A stretch of 48,424 bases of DNA from Chrysochromulina parva (taxonomy: Eukaryota > Haptophyta > Prymnesiales > Chrysochromulinaceae), in assembly GCA_002887195.1 (NCBI GenBank), contig PJAB01000069.1, positions 1-48,424 on the forward strand. Direction: 5' to 3'. The translations under genes and the position numbers were made by a program. Positions 45,201-48,424 of the stretch are shown here, one piece after another; position 1 is the stretch's first letter; each line of letters begins with the position of its first letter. Below the pieces are notes generated by a model. The model had not been told where the DNA came from. It did no database searches and saw only the letters and a list, made by a program, of their open reading frames with translations.

Positions 45201-46422
45201 CGAGTACGCGACACCCGATCGGGAACTTGAGCCGTCGGGGAGCTTGGTCTCCACTCTTCTTGAAGCCGCGAAAAGGGGTTTTGGCCACTCGATCAGTCTT
45301 GATCGTCTGGCCGAATGCGCTCGACACTGCGAGCTCCTCCTCAAGAGCGAGCTTGTCGGCGGCCCTCTCGACGATGCGCAGGTCCCTCTCTTTACACATC
45401 TTGAACGTCTCCTTCATGCCGCCGGGCCTCATAGTGAGGCGCACCAAATAGTTGCCCCTCGACGGCTCGAATTTGAGGATCGTGCCCTCGTCCTCAGACC
45501 CATTGGTGCGCTTGACGAGCACCGTGTCGCCGACGGCAAAGACCGCCTCGTGGCGCGGCGTCATGCCCCCTTCGTGCCCGCGAGGGCTCTTGAAGTCCTT
45601 CATCCGAAGCTCGGGCGTCAAGACGGCCTTGTTCCAGCGCCGCCGCGCGATTCGCGTGGCCATCGAATCACTGGCAGGAGAGCCGCTCGACCCAACGCTC
45701 GAGCTCGAGGCGGGGGTCGTGGGAGCGCTCGAGCTCGAGGCGGCGGGGGTCGTGGCGCCGGGCTCGTCGGCCTCGTTGATGGTCCCTAGCTCGTTGGCCG
45801 GGCGCGGGCTGTCGAGCGACGTCCGTGCCGTCAGCTGCGCAGCGTCGAGCCCACCGGCGTCTGCCGCGAGCCTTTCGAGCCGCTCCTGCCCCTCGAGCGT
45901 CGGATTGACCACGAAACTTGTCGCCTGCTTGTTGGCCGGGTCGAGGGCAAGCTTGTCGCCCGGGCCCAGCGCGCGCTTCATCCCGTTGAACAACTGCTCC
46001 CACCTGTTCGTGCCCGCTACTAGTATGCACGTTGGGTTCAAGCCCTGCGACTTGACGGCGAGCAGGCCATCGGCATCGCACCAAAGCACCGCTTGCGAGC
46101 GCGAGATTCCATTGTACTTCTTGCCCAGCTGCCGACGACCAAGGCTGGTGGGTTCGGTCTGGTCAACGTAGATGGAAAAGCGAGTCTGCTCGCCGAGACC
46201 ATCGATCCGCCACAGCGGCGCGGCGCCTGGCTCGTGTAGCTCAGCCGGCTCGTCCCACTGCACCGCACCACGGTCATTATAGTAATACAGTCGACCTGTC
46301 TTCTTGTCGGTGGTCGTGTACCACGTCGTGTGTTTGATTTCGGGCGGAGTGGCCTCGGGCGGAGTGGCCTCGGGCGTAAAGATCCGGAACGTCGTCAAAG
46401 CGTCGCGAAAAGACTCCAACAT
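42258..46422 (-). CDS. WW-FHA-Tudor/SH3-like-PDZ-coiled-coil scaffold protein, two exons
   Basis: Exon 1 is 46422-44497 and exon 2 is 44369-42258, joined in phase to 1345 aa (642 + 703). Domains: WW at 33-60 (TTWYTTTDKKTGRLYYYNDR, QWDEP); FHA-like at about 71-175 (LGRRQLGKKYNGISRSQAVL, LNPTCILV, LGPGDKLALDP); two SH3/Tudor-like barrels at about 296-350 (VGDTVLVKRTNGSEDEGTIL) and 401-450 (IGCRVLVLRTGGLESAGIVT); PDZ at 551-635 (GTLGMKLDGKQENGVTVIKV, ILPGTQADKL). Exon 2 codes a long Ala/Glu/Lys coiled coil with repeats (NEALMSTLIQNDALMSTFIQ), three copies of a LPAP/LPSPM.TI.GS.I motif, a polyproline patch, and a twice-repeated HTLSTTLNLTF / DTFSSTLNRTF near the C-terminus. A non-enzymatic scaffold, perhaps cytoskeletal or signalling. 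Confidence 0.83.
44370..44496 (-). other. Introner-like intron (127 nt) with decamer array and 13-bp flanking duplication
   Basis: Read on the minus strand: donor GCCAAG|GTGCAG, acceptor TTGCGCAG|GAGCAC. Splicing joins VQAK to EHTEQAYAEAAM in frame. GCAGGAGCACACG is present just inside the donor and again across the acceptor. Between them lie about eight units of CTCTGATGGC or CTCTGATGAC type. Confidence 0.87.
44379..44480. repeat. Degenerate TGATGGCCTC decamer array
   Basis: On the plus strand the unit reads GAGGCCATCA (for example 44381, 44391 with T, 44404, 44460, 44470). Three units are lengthened to 12 bp (GAGAGGCCATCA) and one is degenerate. It is the same family as 16941-17007, and again in sense orientation for its host gene. 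Confidence 0.92.
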
Positions 46423-46711
46423 GCATGAGTTCTTTTTCGGGCCTGCGCGGCGGCGCGACCGCGACCGCGGGCGAGGTCGGCGGTTTCCGGCGACTCCGCG
46501 AAAAGAACAACTTTGGAAGCCCCTCCATCTCTCATGAAAACGCGGATGGTAGGCCGCAATCCACCTTCGCGTGCAGCAAGGCACACGTGTGCGAATCGTG
46601 GCAAACGGTACCGCGCGGCGTGCGAGTGCCGCGGGCACTCGGCTCCCCGGACGCAGTTACGGTGTTACGCTTTCATCTCGACGCCTGCGACTCTGGCACT
46701 CACCGCTGGTC

Positions 46712-48265
46712 TCACCACTCCATGTCCTGCTCAAAGCGGCGGCCTGCCGCCCGATCGCCCACTGCACGCAGAGCGTCGAGCTCCTCCTTCGTCTCGACGG
46801 GGTTCAGGCCGAGGCCGGCAAGACGGCGCTCCTGATAGAACTCGAGCCCCTTGAGGCCGCTCAGCTGCGTCTCGAACCAGCGCGCCGCCGCTTGCAGCCC
46901 GCGCCGCTCGGCATAGCGCAGCGCCGCGAGCTGGTACTGGCGCTCGCTCTTCGGCATCTCGGCGAGCACTTGCAGGTCTAGCTGCACCGAGCCACCCAGT
47001 TGGTCGAGGGCCGCGGCGCAGCGGGCGACGGCCTCGCCGAGCGCCGCGGCCTCGTTCTCCTGCGAGACCGGCAGCTGCAGGTGCTCCCGCCAGAGCGCGC
47101 TGAAGAAGACCGGCTCGAGAAGGAAGGCATCTGCGCCGCCCAGCCGCTTCAACCGAAGGAATGCGAGGAGCTCGCCTGGTGGCTCCTCGTCTTCGCGAAG
47201 TAGCCACGAGGGCGAGGCGCTGAGGCCAGCGTCCTCGAGCACCTCGAGCTTCTCGTCGAGGAAGCGGTCCTCGTTGAGCTCGAAGCGCAGCGCCACCGCG
47301 GGCGGCACCGGCTCCTCGACGAACCCTTGATCGAGGAGGAGCTCGCCCGCGGTGTCGCCGACGTAGCGCACGCAGACAGCTGCCCCCTCGGCGAGCTCAC
47401 GCGTCGCGACGAGGACCGCGCTCGGCGGCGCCTTGGCCTGCTGCCCGAACATGCCGCCGTCCTTGGCCGCCCGCGCCTGCACGAGCGCACCCGGGTTGGC
47501 GCCGTCGTGGTTGGGCAGATCCAGCAGTGGCAGCAACATGGGCGTAGCGACTCCGTCTGCGTCAGTGACGATGACGGAGCGCGAGATGGCGAGCGCGACA
47601 GCGGCCGTGTAGGCCTCGACGGAGAAGACGCTCATCGGGAAGAAGACGGGCGACGCATCGAAGACGTTCTCGGCCAGCCACGCGTAATCGGCCAGCACGT
47701 CGTCGCGGCGCGCCGCGGCCCCAGCAATCGTCGCAGAGTCGAGCGCCGCAATCTCCTCCGGCTCCCACACCAGCGGCAGGTCGCTGAACCCGCCCGGTGG
47801 AAGGAGGGACTCGCACGCGAGCCACGGCTTGAGCTCCGATTGGTCGCCTAGTCGGCGCTCGTGCAGCAGCGCCAGTGCGATGAACGCATAATCGGCGAGG
47901 GCGGGCTCAAAGGACTCGATGTAGACGCCTATTGAGGAGCGCAGGGCGCTCTCGGTACTCAGCGCAAGGTTGAGCGGCACGCGGACAAGCACATCGCCAC
48001 GCTTTACGGTGCGCGTCGTGACCAGGCCCAGGCCGCGATCCGAGGACAAGACGGGGGCGACCGCATCTGCATTTCCACCACAAGCGCCGACCCACGCAGC
48101 AATGGCCTGGGCGTCTGCGACGGCCTCCGAAGCGACGAGGACGCAGCTTCGGCTGAAACCACGCGCTGATGGACGCGGTGAGCTCACTTGCGCGCTCGTG
48201 AACGCTGCAGAAGCAGCGGCCGAGGAGAGGCAGATGAAGGTCGCACTGAGTCCGATGCGCGCCAT
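46712..48265 (-). CDS. SET-domain protein, Rubisco LSMT / SETD3-like, plastid-targeted
   Basis: The ATG at 48263-48265 gives 517 aa. Residues 1-24 (MARIGLSATFICLSSAAASA, then AFTS) are a signal peptide ending in an ASAAF-type motif, as in complex-plastid proteins, then a Ser/Arg-rich transit segment. The split SET domain starts at about 75 (SDRGLGLVTTRTVKRGDVLV), has the insert typical of this family, and ends with LLPLLDLPNHDGANPGA (the NH motif contacting AdoMet) and CVRYVGDTAGELLLDQGFVE (the catalytic Tyr region, 'Y-G...LL..YGF'). A helical Rubisco-LSMT substrate-binding domain follows (from about 340). It is a protein lysine (or histidine) methyltransferase of the plastid; the substrate could be Rubisco large subunit or FBP aldolase. 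Confidence 0.87.
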   Translation of the reverse strand: MARIGLSATFICLSSAAASAAFTSAQVSSPRPSARGFSRSCVLVASEAVADAQAIAAWVGACGGNADAVAPVLSSDRGLGLVTTRTVKRGDVLVRVPLNLALSTESALRSSIGVYIESFEPALADYAFIALALLHERRLGDQSELKPWLACESLLPPGGFSDLPLVWEPEEIAALDSATIAGAAARRDDVLADYAWLAENVFDASPVFFPMSVFSVEAYTAAVALAISRSVIVTDADGVATPMLLPLLDLPNHDGANPGALVQARAAKDGGMFGQQAKAPPSAVLVATRELAEGAAVCVRYVGDTAGELLLDQGFVEEPVPPAVALRFELNEDRFLDEKLEVLEDAGLSASPSWLLREDEEPPGELLAFLRLKRLGGADAFLLEPVFFSALWREHLQLPVSQENEAAALGEAVARCAAALDQLGGSVQLDLQVLAEMPKSERQYQLAALRYAERRGLQAAARWFETQLSGLKGLEFYQERRLAGLGLNPVETKEELDALRAVGDRAAGRRFEQDMEW

Positions 48266-48424
48266 CGCAGCCCCTCCTTTCTCATTGTGAATGGGGGCTC
48301 CCGAGCGGACGCGCCCCTCACACCGCGCTACGCGCGCCCCCGTGGGCGTTCACACAACACATCGTCAGCACTAACGTGCTCTCCTCACCTAGAGGGATCG
48401 GCATCCTCGCGCAGTCCCCCACGG
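48266..48424. other. Right-edge upstream region
   Basis: 159 bp upstream of the SET gene start; no reading frame of note enters from the right. Confidence 0.4.

Overview
The window looks like nuclear DNA of a photosynthetic flagellate with a complex (secondary) plastid, most likely a haptophyte or a close ecological equivalent such as a pelagophyte. The evidence is high GC, long uninterrupted reading frames with a few short spliceosomal introns, and eukaryotic housekeeping genes (eIF3a, mitochondrial PDH-E2, class II HDAC, a golgin). There are also axonemal genes (a TTLL enzyme and a SAXO-type protein) and Hyp-type (SPPPP)n wall/matrix proteins. Several proteins start with a signal peptide followed by a plastid transit-like stretch (PsbP-like, SET/LSMT-like, PPPDE, NUMOD3). 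No prokaryotic operon, viral gene, tRNA or rRNA was recognised. The lineage call is inference.

Layout: 1-1797 (-) 5' part of a type II membrane LEA2/DUF3712-like protein running off the left edge; 1900-2570 repeat-rich spacer; 2575-3210 (+) hypothetical; 3344-6724 (-) proline-rich membrane protein; 6863-9121 (+) TTLL, two exons; 9482-13246 (-) eIF3a; 13567-13875 (+) small membrane protein; 14654-15649 (-) SAXO/Hsp70-SBD fusion; 15814-17939 (+) five-exon CELF/FCA-like RRM-RRM-WW-RRM protein; 17940-19174 spacer; 19175-20929 (-) MFS transporter; 21141-21923 (+) PsbP-like; 22154-23044 (+) secreted protein; 23303-24739 (+) NUMOD3 protein; 25234-26811 (+) second MFS; 27039-28325 (-) GMAP-210-like golgin; 28667-30067 (+) PDH-E2; 30083-31380 repeat-rich spacer; 31383-34784 (+) IQ-motif protein; 35043-38531 (-) (SPPPP)n-LRR protein; 38764-39669 (+) PPPDE peptidase; 39988-41874 (-) HDAC with a Tudor-like tail; 42258-46422 (-) WW-FHA-Tudor-PDZ-coiled-coil scaffold, two exons; 46712-48265 (-) SET-domain Rubisco-LSMT-like protein.

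The genes do not form one pathway. They fall into themes: microtubule/axoneme (TTLL, SAXO fusion, perhaps the IQ protein), plastid (PsbP-like, SET, PPPDE, NUMOD3), RNA/translation (CELF-like, eIF3a), membrane traffic and transport (golgin, two MFS), and extracellular matrix (two proline-rich proteins, secreted protein). Strands alternate, giving many head-to-head pairs with 100-350 bp between start codons.

The most striking signal is at the introns. Introns in two unrelated genes (16925-17029 and 44370-44496) carry arrays of the same ten-base unit TGATGRCCTC in the same orientation relative to transcription. Both also have duplicated sequence across their two splice sites. A third intron (TTLL, 7431-7508) carries a single related core and a seven-base flanking duplication. 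This is what an introner-like (intron-generating) element family would leave behind. Several multidomain fusions are also notable.
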